NCBI GenBank assembly: GCA_018806985.1
Contig: JADANN010000302.1
Coordinates: 2,364,001-2,428,000 of the forward strand
Source of the DNA: Angiostrongylus vasorum
Lineage: Eukaryota > Nematoda > Chromadorea > Rhabditida > Metastrongylidae
Direction: 5' to 3'
Length of the DNA: 64,000 bases
This document shows positions 55,630 to 64,000 of the stretch, piece by piece. Both the position numbers and the translations under genes were made by a program. Position 1 is the first letter of the stretch; every line of letters starts with the position of its first letter. The notes beneath the pieces were generated by a model. The model was given only the letters and a program-made list of their open reading frames with translations. It was not told the origin of the DNA and searched no databases.

Positions 55630-56890
55630 AATAATGCTGACCGATCTTCCATTCTGTATATGAGCCTCCATTTATACGATGTGTACGTTGAGGAAGGACA
55701 AGTTGCAGAGTCGAAAAGATGGACACAGAGTCGGATGTCTTTTGTTCTTTTTACCGTATTATCTACGTTTCTATAAGCTCTTCAAGCCAATGATATCCTT
55801 TTTTCTCGGCTCAGAAGCAGAGTCGTCCGTTATGTTGACTTCTGAACCCAGATGCTCATATATGGAGCATCTAGAAATCTCACTAGCAGTGTTCGTTCCT
55901 GTTTTTCTTATGGGGTTTTCTAAGGTGGTGAAAGTAAAAAGATAAAGCTCTCGGCGTTGATCAATCACTGAGGGATGTGCCATGCCTTCGACTTCATTAT
56001 GCATTGTTGGAGGTGATTGAATGCATATCTGTCTGGCCTTTAAAATGGCTCGCGGTGGCCTATCGATGTGCCGAGCCAGTTCTGCTATCTTTGCAGACAG
56101 GTCTAGTATCAATTTGCTGACCCCAGAGGGATGGAAGGCTTAGTGGGCCAGGGGTGTGGCATCTACTTCATGTGTGTTGCAGGTCACCTCCGACCACTGC
56201 TCTTGACGCGACCCCTTCTAAGATGTATAATTGCTAAACTGACACCATCTTGTGGAATCCCTGCTGTTACGCTAACTATAATATCGTTGCTAAGTGGTCA
56301 AGTTTCGATTGTGAGGTTGATGTACATAGAATATAAAGGATCACTCACTCTACAGTGATTAGGGGCGAGTTGATTATTGAAGGCTAACATGGCAGCTTCT
56401 CCCAAACTAAAAATGTAATTCAAATGTTTTTCCTTGAAGTGATAACGAAGAGATGAAATAATAACTTATGCTGTTGCAGCTCTAGTTTGTTTGGCTATCA
56501 TATGGACGTGATCCATCTTGCTGAATCGTTTTCGCCTTATTCGCATCTCCGTTGTTCACCTAATGCTGTCATTCTTGTTGAGGATGATGAGAACGGAAAT
56601 CTTCTTGGCCACTGGTAATAAGTTGATTGGACGGCTCTTACCGGTGATAGAAAGGTTTTCTTTGCTTGACAGCAATGCCGCTCTGTGGTTTTTTTATTGA
56701 TTCAGTGACAGTCATTTTGTCGTTGTATAGTTAGTTCTTTACCGATAAAACTGACATATCAAAGCTGAACTTGGTTCTTCTCTGATATGACTGACATATC
56801 AATGGTGAACTTTTGCGGTTACACGTTTGGTGATCTAGATGTGGTATAGAGGCGAGTGAACGTGGCTGTCAAAAAGATCAGAGTTGACGC
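55630..56890 (-). mobile_element. Old RTE-type LINE fragment, split by a SINE
   Basis: 56480-56890 matches the RT region of the 5106-8505 element (CACCGATAAAA-like and GTGGATGTGGCTATC-like blocks; a KMDHVHMIAK remnant). 55630-55940 matches the later RT region (GTCGAAAAGATGGACACAGA against GTCGAAAAGGTGGGCACGGA at 5608-5627). A SINE-B copy at 55943-56205 lies between the two parts. Confidence 0.6.
55943..56205 (-). repeat. SINE-B inserted in an RTE fragment
   Basis: Tail AAAGCTCTCGGCGTTGATCA at left, body TAGTATCAATTTGCTGACCC, partial head at right. Its insertion postdates the RTE fragment. Confidence 0.75.
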
Positions 56891-57071
56891 TTTGATTGCA
56901 CGTAACTCTAGCATCTGCGCGCTAACGCATGAATGTGGATGTTAATCAACTTGACATTCTGATCTTAGGCAAAGAAGATCTTTATACCCGACTTTGTTAT
57001 AGGATCTTGTCAGCAATGAAGTCGAAGTTGTTACCGTATTCTTTATTTACGAAAAAGCTCGTGTTTGCTCA

Positions 57072-57260
57072 TCAACAATACAATGACATCGGTTCAGGAG
57101 AACTGATTATAAATGCGTCGTTTCCACGTTCAGCAATCGCAATCTTGTTATACAGTATACATGAATCAGCTGTTTTCCCTCAGTGGAAGGCACGTGAAAA
57201 CTTCTCTGAAGAAGGCGATACTGCCAAAACGTCAGCTACTGTTGCATTGTATGTGTTTTT
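57072..57260 (+). ncRNA. Hammerhead-like motif with mutated core, and flank
   Basis: CTGAAGA 57206-57212, stem II GGC/GCC, then AAAACGTC (57226-57233). The invariant G before AAA is A. The preceding 50 bases (AATCAGCTGTT, CAGTGGAAGGCACG) match the 5' flank of the copy at 32523, showing both come from the same element. Confidence 0.4.
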
Positions 57261-57837
57261 GCACGGAAGTAAATGAATGCTGTACAGCAAACTCGCGATT
57301 GCTGAACAAGAAAACGACGCATTTATAATCCAATGCCGAGGTTAACAGAAAGTTGAACCTGAGAACTGATTACTTACTGTGATGAGTGCTGTTTCTCTAG
57401 GGATTGTAACAAAGGTATGTGTTTACGGCAGACTTCAAATTTGGGTATTTAGACTCTAATTTACATTGCATAGATAGAACGATAGGTGAAAAGTAAACGT
57501 GGAGATGCACCGTAGGGATTTCATTGATGATAGGTGGTACTGTGAATGTGTAACACGCCATAGAGTTTTGGTAGTGAGATCAAGCTCAGTTCTACTATAA
57601 ACCATTAAAAGAGAACTTGGAATACAAATGGCGAGAGCGCGGAAATGATCGCTTCATTAACCATCCATCCTTTTATATTGATCAGCGCGAAAGGGTGTTG
57701 TGCAGATGTTGACCTCATGGCATCGTTGTGTCGCTGCTGTTGACATATCCAGTTCTATGATCTGCGACGACCTCTGTTCGACGTAAATACTTTTCTGATG
57801 TCAATACACATATATATATTTATATTTATGTTTCCTT
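57261..57837. other. No supported gene
   Basis: It includes a short block near 57690-57780 shared with 28190-28260 (ATGTTGACCTC, GGCA, GTTGTSTCG). A 14-base segment between TTTCTCTAG and GTATGT at 57399-57413 is noted but not called as an exon. Confidence 0.35.
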
Positions 57838-58378
57838 ATCCCGCGGATATCCGTCGTATAAGGGATCCCGATAGTCGGTTAGTCGCGAGGCTACGTGGCA
57901 ATTCCCCATGTGGCGGCCAAGGAGTTAATCGCGGACCAAAAGCGACCATTGCTTCCCTGAGACGCAGGTGGATCCAGCGGATGGACTCCTGTTTCTGCTG
58001 CGCCGATTTGGCACATACTTTCTGTATTTACGAGGCGTATTCATGCATGCGTGTGTGGGTGCGTTCTCGCTTGTGCGGATTGCATTCAATGAGTCAATTC
58101 GGCCAAAAGCCTGCAATCAAGTGACAGTGAAGTATATGGGAGGCGGTTAGGAGTCGCCTCCAACAAATAAGCCCCATGTCCACTCTGGAAGAGCCTGGCA
58201 AGCTACCCTTGAGTATAGACAGCCCCCACGTTCAAAGCCCAGCAAGCTAGACGTGGGTATCAAAAAAGCTAAAAACACTAAAAGAAACGGGCCTCATTCC
58301 CCTGATCTTTGAAAGAGCCCCCAGTTCGGCAGCGTTGGGCAGGAGGAGTACGGAGAGGCTGCTAAAATCTCAGGGCTA

Positions 58379-59107
58379 ATGAAAGCTGCGTGGATTACAA
58401 AGAACTATGGTGACGATCTGTACTTACAATGCACGTACACTTGCATCCGAATCCTCGATAGAAGACTTGCTCATGCAGCAAGAAGGATAAGGTACGACGT
58501 CATCAGCCTGGCGGAGACGAGACGACGTCACCCATTCAACGCCGTCTATGACACCGCGGAAGAAATGTTCTTCGGAACATGCGACAGTAGAGGAGTTGGC
58601 GGCGTCGGCGTTCTCGTCAACACGAGTTTGTCCATGAACATTGATTTATTCAAACGAATAACAACACGAATCGGACGTTTACGATTAAAAAGATGTGGAT
58701 CAATACCGGCTTTGACAATCTTCGTCGTGTACGCGCCGACATCAAACCATTCTTCAAGGTCATCATTGGAGATTTCAACGCCAAGATTGGACCAAGCAGA
58801 ACGTCTGAAGAACATCACATTGGGAACCCATGGATTAGAGTGGAACGAACAGGGTGAGCAGCTATCTGAGTTTATCATGGCAACCAAGACCATCCATGGT
58901 AACTCGCAATTTCAGAAGCCCCACACTCAACGCTGGATGTGGGAGTCTCGCAATGGAGAGTACCATAACGAACTAGACCACATCACAGTAAATAGAAGGA
59001 TTTGCCTAACCGATGTGGCTTTTGTCCCAAAATTCTACACGGGATCAGACCACCATCTCTTCCGTGCAAGATTTCTATCTCTCGCGGAAAGGATAAAAAG
59101 CAGCTGA
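58379..59107 (+). pseudogene. RTE endonuclease domain, open but partly out of frame
   Basis: A 242-codon frame contains [72 protein letters not shown] and TGSDHHLF, the order seen in AP-like LINE endonucleases. Between about 58755 and 58830 the proper sense (VIIGDFNAKIG) lies in another frame, so two compensating indels have scrambled the conserved GDFN motif while leaving the frame open. Activity is unlikely. Confidence 0.8.
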
Positions 59108-60165
59108 ATTCAAAAACCGAGGTCCCAGAACCACCGTAAACTTGGGACTTATTCAATTCATTAGTCAGCTGCTGGGAAGATGCCGTTGTCGATAACATCG
59201 ACGAAAAATTTGTTCGGCTCATTCAACATCTTCACGTTAGTGCTATGAAAGCTGAGAGTTCGAAAGTCACCAAGAGACGTCTGTCTCGAGAAACACTCGA
59301 GGTGGTACGCTAGCGTGGAATCGCACGAGCTGTAGGCAACCGCGAATAATGTGCGAACTTGCAAGACTATGTAGACAGGCGATAGAAGAAGATCTTAAAG
59401 ACAGAAGCGCAGCAGTAATGGTCGAAGGTGCAGAGGTTGGGAATAGCATTTGCAAAGCCCACCGAAGCCTCGCCAGTTACAAGACCAAGATGACTGCACT
59501 ACGACGGCAAGGCGGAACAGTTACATCGTCTAGAAGGGCAATGGAGAAAATCATCCACGAATACTACTCAGATCTTTTCGATAGCCACGTCCACCTTCCG
59601 TCATATGAAATAAAAGGAGGATGGATATGTTGTACCACCGGTTATCCGTTTCGAAATCTGACATGCCACTTCGCCGGTGAAACATAGAACAGCAGGGTCC
59701 GGAGAAGATAAGACCAGAACACCTAAAGAACCGTCCGCCAGTCCTCGTAAACACACTGGCTCGGCTATTCACACGTTATCTGTCTGAATGCAAGGTCCCT
59801 ACTCAGTGGAAGACCAGCAAGACCGTGTTGTTGTTCAAGAAGGTGACGTTCACGATATCGGCAACTATCGCCCCATCTGCTTGCTGTCTGTCGTCTACAG
59901 ACTTTTCACTCGAATCATCTAAACAGGATCTACAGAACACTGGACGAAGGACAGCCATGGAAACAAGCAGGGTTTCAAAAAGGATTTAGTGCGATGGACC
60001 ACATCCAAACGATAACGTGATTCACTGAACTATCGCGAAACTACAAAGGGCCGCTCTGGCTCACTTTCATCGATTTAACGAAAGCCTTTGACTCAACTGA
60101 GATAGAAGTAGTCATGGAAGCCCTTTATAGTCAAGGAGTCCCTACTCTGTGGATAAGGATTCTTC

Positions 60166-60981
60166 ATGAGCAGTACAAAAATTTCACAACCAAGATATCA
60201 TCATTCTACAACGATATTAAAATTGACACCAAAAGTGGGGTTAGGCAAGGCGATACCATCTCGCCAAAATTATTTACCGCCACCTCCCCAGAACGTCTTG
60301 CGAACATTGGAGTGGGATAATATGGGAGTGAAAATCAATGGTCGGCAATTACACCATCTTCGACTTGCTGATGACATCATCCTTATAACACGAAACATTA
60401 GCGAAGCGGAACGTATGCTTGCCGACTTTGATAAAGCCTGTGGAAAGATTAGTCTCCCACTAAATCTCACCAAAACGATGTTCATGAGAAACGGATTGGT
60501 TTCGGATGCGCCATTCACGCTCAACGTAACGAATATCTCCGAATGCTCCAGTTATGTCTATGTAGGTTGGGAAATCAATATAATGAACGAGTTAGCTCCA
60601 GAGCTGAGCAGAAGGAAACGAGCGGCTTGGGGAGCTTTCAAGAGCATCGAGGGTATAGTGAAGAGAGCAAAGAACACCCGACTCCGTGCCCATCTTTTTC
60701 GACTCAACGGTTTTCCTGCCCTAATGTATGCGTCAGAAACCTGGTCACTACGTAAGCAGGGTGAAAGTTCACTCAGCGTTATCGAACGCGCAGCCGAAAG
60801 GGCGATGCTAGGAGTAATCCCGTTCCACACAAGTAAGGGCATGGGATCCGAGGCTCCAACTTGCGTCAAGGATGAAAAGTCAAAAGATGCCGTTCTGTAT
60901 GCGAAACAGTCGAAGATAAGGTGGGCCGGACACGTAATGCATGTGAATTACAACCGATGGACAGGAGCCGTTATTTACTGA
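60166..60981 (+). pseudogene. RTE reverse transcriptase C-terminal half
   Basis: The 271-codon frame holds GRQLHHLRLADDIILITRNI (motif C), [45 protein letters not shown] and [20 protein letters not shown]. Its first 40 or so codons are out of sense: the true continuation [15 protein letters not shown] lies in the overlapping frame at 60114-60320, so a frameshift separates motif B from motif C. Confidence 0.8.
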
Positions 60982-61182
60982 ATTCCTCAGGATGTCAAAC
61001 GCACTGCAGATGACTACTGACCCGATGGTCAGAGTTCTTCACGAAGAGCCTCGAAGAAAAATATGATCGACGATTCAGTAGAGCGAGCAGAACCCACTGG
61101 GCTACTCTTGCGCGCGACAGGGAAAAATGGAAGATTTATTGGAGCCCGCTCGAGTCGCTCGATGATCAACGAGACAACAGGT

Positions 61183-62119
61183 GATGTAGGTGTTACATGT
61201 TTCCTTATCCAGTCATATGTTGATTAACGAGTAGCGCCATGTTATCATTGTTATCGTGGCAAAGTGTAAAATCCTTTGACACGTCAGGATAACCATAAGT
61301 CACCATCAGGAGACACTTACAGTTATGCAAAATACAGTTAGTCGCTTCTTAGCCAAATTGTCGGCACTCCGGTTAATATCTGTTGATTTCGTCATGGCCC
61401 TTTCGATTTGTTTTTTATTTATTTCATGACCCGACATCACATGTAAGACGCTATGGGGATCCCAGCACTTCTTGAATTTGACTGTGCTCCTCGAATTCAC
61501 CGTCTAAGATTGTCTTCGACATGCTTGCGTGAGCGTTTGGTTGCTGATTAATGACCTTTTTGTCTTCGCCACGACTCTCGTTGAAAGGTGGTGAAGTTCA
61601 TTCTCCTTGAATTCACAAGATAGCTGAGGTGGGACCTTCCATGTAGGGCTAGGTGAAGTGAGAAAATTTGTTATCAGTTTCACGAGTGCGGCAGGATTTG
61701 GTGCTTGGTGGGACCGGTGTGAGCTGAACTAGCACCTTTGTAAGTTGAGTGGTGTCTTTTCAATTGTTTCCGTATACTGTAGGCCTAAAATTATTACAAA
61801 AGTGTGGTGTTGCAGGATACATTATGGTGCTGAAGTTTGTTATTAGTTTTCGGTTTCTTTTTCATGAGTGGATGTTCTGCGACAGGAATTGAGCACATGA
61901 AGCCATGAATTAGAAAGGTAGTCTTGTAATCAAACCGAGCACAAAGAAAGTGACACATAGTGGTGTTTTACTCATAGTCTCACTGTTCTTCAGTAAATTT
62001 CAGTTTCATAACCATATTTATGTGAGCCATCTAATAAATCGCTTTCGAAAAGCAGCCAGCTCACATGATTGTTCTTCGCCAAGTTTTCAAGCATAAATGC
62101 GTTGTTATTCAGTTTGTAG
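61183..62119. other. No supported gene; family E scrap
   Basis: Beyond the family E fragment (61425-61565) nothing is recognised. Confidence 0.35.
61425..61565 (-). mobile_element. Family E fragment
   Basis: The minus strand encodes VKFKKCWDPHSVLHVMSGHE; the DNA block GGATCCCAGCACTTCTTGAA is shared with 17281-17300. Confidence 0.5.
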
Positions 62120-62210
62120 CCAACAAGCTATCATGTTATTCTCCTGCGGAATAGCCGATAGGCAACATCTTCACTATCCTAGAGGTGATAGTAAGGGTCC
62201 GACAGTTGCA
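62120..62210 (+). CDS. Candidate exon
   Basis: The acceptor is ATTCAGTTTGTAG and the donor GTTGCA|GTAAGA. One base + 30 codons in the only open frame: QQAIMLFSCGIADRQHLHYP, RGDSKGPTVA. No known motif and no partner exon identified. Confidence 0.3.
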
Positions 62211-62730
62211 GTAAGAAGGATAGCACTCTCTGACCGCGCAGTAAATAATGTCGTCTTCAGAAGAACCTCAATCGTGGATACTCAAATCATTGTAAAAAAT
62301 AATACGGGAATGAAAACACAGCGATATTAACAGATGTGCACATTTATACGTGGGTTAATGAATACTTACTACTGATAGCTACCTACTATTGAATAACAAC
62401 TTCAATGTATCGTTAGTTCGTTATGATGACTCTACAGAGATTGAGATTAATGAGGTTTTTAATAGTTGGTAGTAAGCGGGAGAGTACAATGATTTCACAA
62501 GCAGATGGTAACCGTATGCGCCGTCTTTAGTGGACAGATGTTGCAGAGCCCTCTCCACCGGCTGGTATTATATTTTCACAAGAGAACCGCATAATATATT
62601 TGTACTATCCCACGTGTTCAAATTTTATAGCAAAAAAACAAGGAAGTTACAGTGTATTTCTACACCAGCTTAATGATAAGTACATAGCTTTTTTGAGGTT
62701 GTTTTCCCTATTAATGTCTGATAGTGAGAG

Positions 62731-63022
62731 GAGCGTGTGGCGCAGTGGTTGGAGGCGCCACTGCGGCACACACGTGGAATCGACTCGCACCAATGGCCCA
62801 CTAAGCCCTCCATCCCTCCGTGTTCGGCAAATTGGTACCAGACTTCTCTGGGAGGATAGTAGCATTGGCTCGATACATCGGTAGGCCATCGCTAGTCATT
62901 GTAAAGGCCAGATATGCATTCAATCACCTTCAACGATACTTAATGAAGTCGAATGCATGGCGCATCCGTCAGGGGATTGGTCAACGCCGAGAGCTTTATC
63001 CTTTGTCCTTTTAATATCTGAT
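62731..63022 (+). repeat. SINE-B (tRNA-derived), best-preserved copy
   Basis: Head GAGCGTGTGGCGCAGTGGTT with box A-like TGGCGCAGTGGTTGG, box B-like GTGGAATCGACTC, body CGGCAAATTGGTACCAGACT, GTAAAGGCCAGATATGCATT, tail GTCAACGCCGAGAGCTTTAT. It is the copy closest to a consensus of those seen here. Confidence 0.85.
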
Positions 63023-63538
63023 ACTCGCAACTGTATGAGAAGATTGAGAATACTCATTTTACAATCATCATTGCATCTGAAGTGAGAGTAGGAGGCCTGG
63101 TAGAAAATTTAGTAATGGTTGCTGAAGGCAGCCATAGCCTCTGAAGCTTCAGCCTCATGGTCTTCCTTCTTCGAAGTGGTCATTTGCTGCTTTTCTACAG
63201 AACTTTGAAAGGCAAGTAGAGAGTTGCCTAATGTCGTATTTTGATATGTATTCTTGAGAGTTTTGTATCTCTGGGTGATTTTCTGATCTGGCGTGGCATT
63301 TTGCTATATCCGCAACAGGGTTTTTAATTCTCAGTTAGAAAGGATAACATTGCTGGGTAACCTCAACTACTTCTATCCTTTAAAAAAGGACTGCTCCGGT
63401 TAACAGATGGTTTGATGAAAGGCTTGATTTGGGGGAAGCGGGGTCGCACCGAAGATGCTGCGTGTATTGAATCGCGCCCTTAACCACTGCACTAGACATG
63501 TCGTCATTTGGCCACCTAATGTTATATTATCAAATGGA
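63023..63538. other. Possible tRNA-like scrap, otherwise nothing
   Basis: 63440-63510 (GAATCGCGCCCTTAACCACT followed by GCACTAGACATG) looks like a reversed tRNA-like SINE head. No gene recognised. Confidence 0.3.
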
Positions 63539-63726
63539 TCATTGACGTAGCAAAAACGATCTTGTATTTTTCGAATGTGGTTTTAGATTTTCCACTAGCT
63601 TGCAGACAAAATCATGTGACGAGCGCGATGGAGGTCGTGATTCTAAACGAGTGCCATCAGACCGGAGGTTAACGTTAGAAGCGGAGCACTCGGCGATTCG
63701 ACATAACACTACACAACATTTACACC
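63539..63726 (-). CDS. Candidate terminal exon
   Basis: The acceptor is CAGTACCTCAG. 2 + 62 codons including a stop at 63541-63539. Peptide pieces: CKCCVVLCRIAECSASNVNL, RSDGTRLESRPPSRSSHDFV, CKLVENLKPHSKNTRSFLLR. Composition is protein-like and the segment is GC-richer than its flanks. It could also be a repeat. Confidence 0.3.
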
Positions 63727-64000
63727 CTGAGGTACTGTAATGTAATCGCAAGATTACTGTAGTGAAATGCTTCTTTTTTATTGTTGGTTACTACTTTTTT
63801 TTAACCACAATTGGCTTTCGAACCAGCTAAATTTTGTTGTCTGAAGTTCATAGGCAAATTTTTGTCCCCGTTGAATTATTATTTGTTTGATATTTGTTAT
63901 AACACACCAAGGAGAACGGGAATATTCACAAACACTTTCTCGTATAAGCATCAAGTCGAAAGACAACTTAGCAATGGACTAAAACTTGAGGCCATCTGAG

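Larger units (their letters stand above)
57838..61182 (+). mobile_element. RTE-type non-LTR retrotransposon, near full length, inactivated
   Basis: Order: 5' region (57838-58378), APE-type endonuclease (58483-59095), linker, reverse transcriptase (about 59560-60600) and C-terminal domain (to about 61160). The 5' region matches 1-242 and 8236-8505. The RT catalytic box LRLADDIILIT is kept at 60357-60390, unlike the minus-strand copy. Stops and frameshifts separate the blocks (for example a TAA in the RT near 59921). The opposite orientation relative to 5106-8505 gives a 3.3-kb inverted repeat about 50 kb apart. Confidence 0.85.

Noticed and set aside
56929..57276. 115-codon plus-strand frame
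   Set aside because: It runs through the hammerhead-bearing element (GDTAKTSATV is the ribozyme core translated), so it is not a gene.
57399..57413. 14-base microexon between TTTCTCTAG and GTATGT
   Set aside because: Too short to judge; no neighbouring exon.
62731..62800. tRNA gene
   Set aside because: A box A-like head is present, but there is no cloverleaf, and the sequence continues as the SINE-B body; it is a tRNA-derived SINE.

Overview
The window looks like nuclear DNA of a multicellular eukaryote. Coding sequence is sparse and split into short exons with GT-AG borders, many acceptors read TTTTCAG or TTTTTAG, and most of the sequence is interspersed repeats. This acceptor style, the RTE-type LINEs, the tRNA-derived SINEs and the Penelope-like remnants together suggest a nematode with large introns, perhaps a hookworm-like strongylid. 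That assignment is inference; no rRNA, tRNA or named marker gene is present. There are no bacterial operons, Shine-Dalgarno sites or CRISPR arrays.

Region by region: (1) 1-242 is the 5' end of an RTE element running off the left edge. (2) 1013-10029 (+) holds the last three coding exons of a gene that starts left of the window. Its reading frame passes through both introns, and the 6.1-kb second intron carries a near full-length decayed RTE element (5106-8505, minus). (3) 12205-18608 (-) is the best gene here: seven exons in compatible phase giving a predicted 406-residue protein with four C2H2 zinc fingers. An eighth, upstream exon at 22281-22454 may add an N-terminal extension. It is convergent with gene (2). 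(4) 19-50 kb is mostly repeats: a tRNA-derived SINE ('SINE-B'), a second tRNA-like family with foldback forms ('family C'), a roughly 390-bp retroposon family ('family A'), a decayed coding repeat ('family E'), microsatellites, and a Penelope-like fragment with hammerhead ribozyme-like motifs at 31945-32571. (5) 50.4-54.4 kb (+) has several exon-like segments of an unidentified gene. (6) 51.9-52.2 and 55.6-56.9 kb hold older RTE fragments, one split by a SINE. (7) 57838-61182 (+) is a second near full-length, inactivated RTE copy. (8) 61.2-64 kb has repeats and two possible exons.

Only the two left-hand genes are well supported, and their exon structures come from reading phase and splice signals by eye. 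No operon or pathway can be inferred. The most interesting structure is the set of hammerhead-like motifs. One lies just 3' of a Penelope-type GIY-YIG endonuclease remnant in the same orientation, and others are scattered as inverted pairs.
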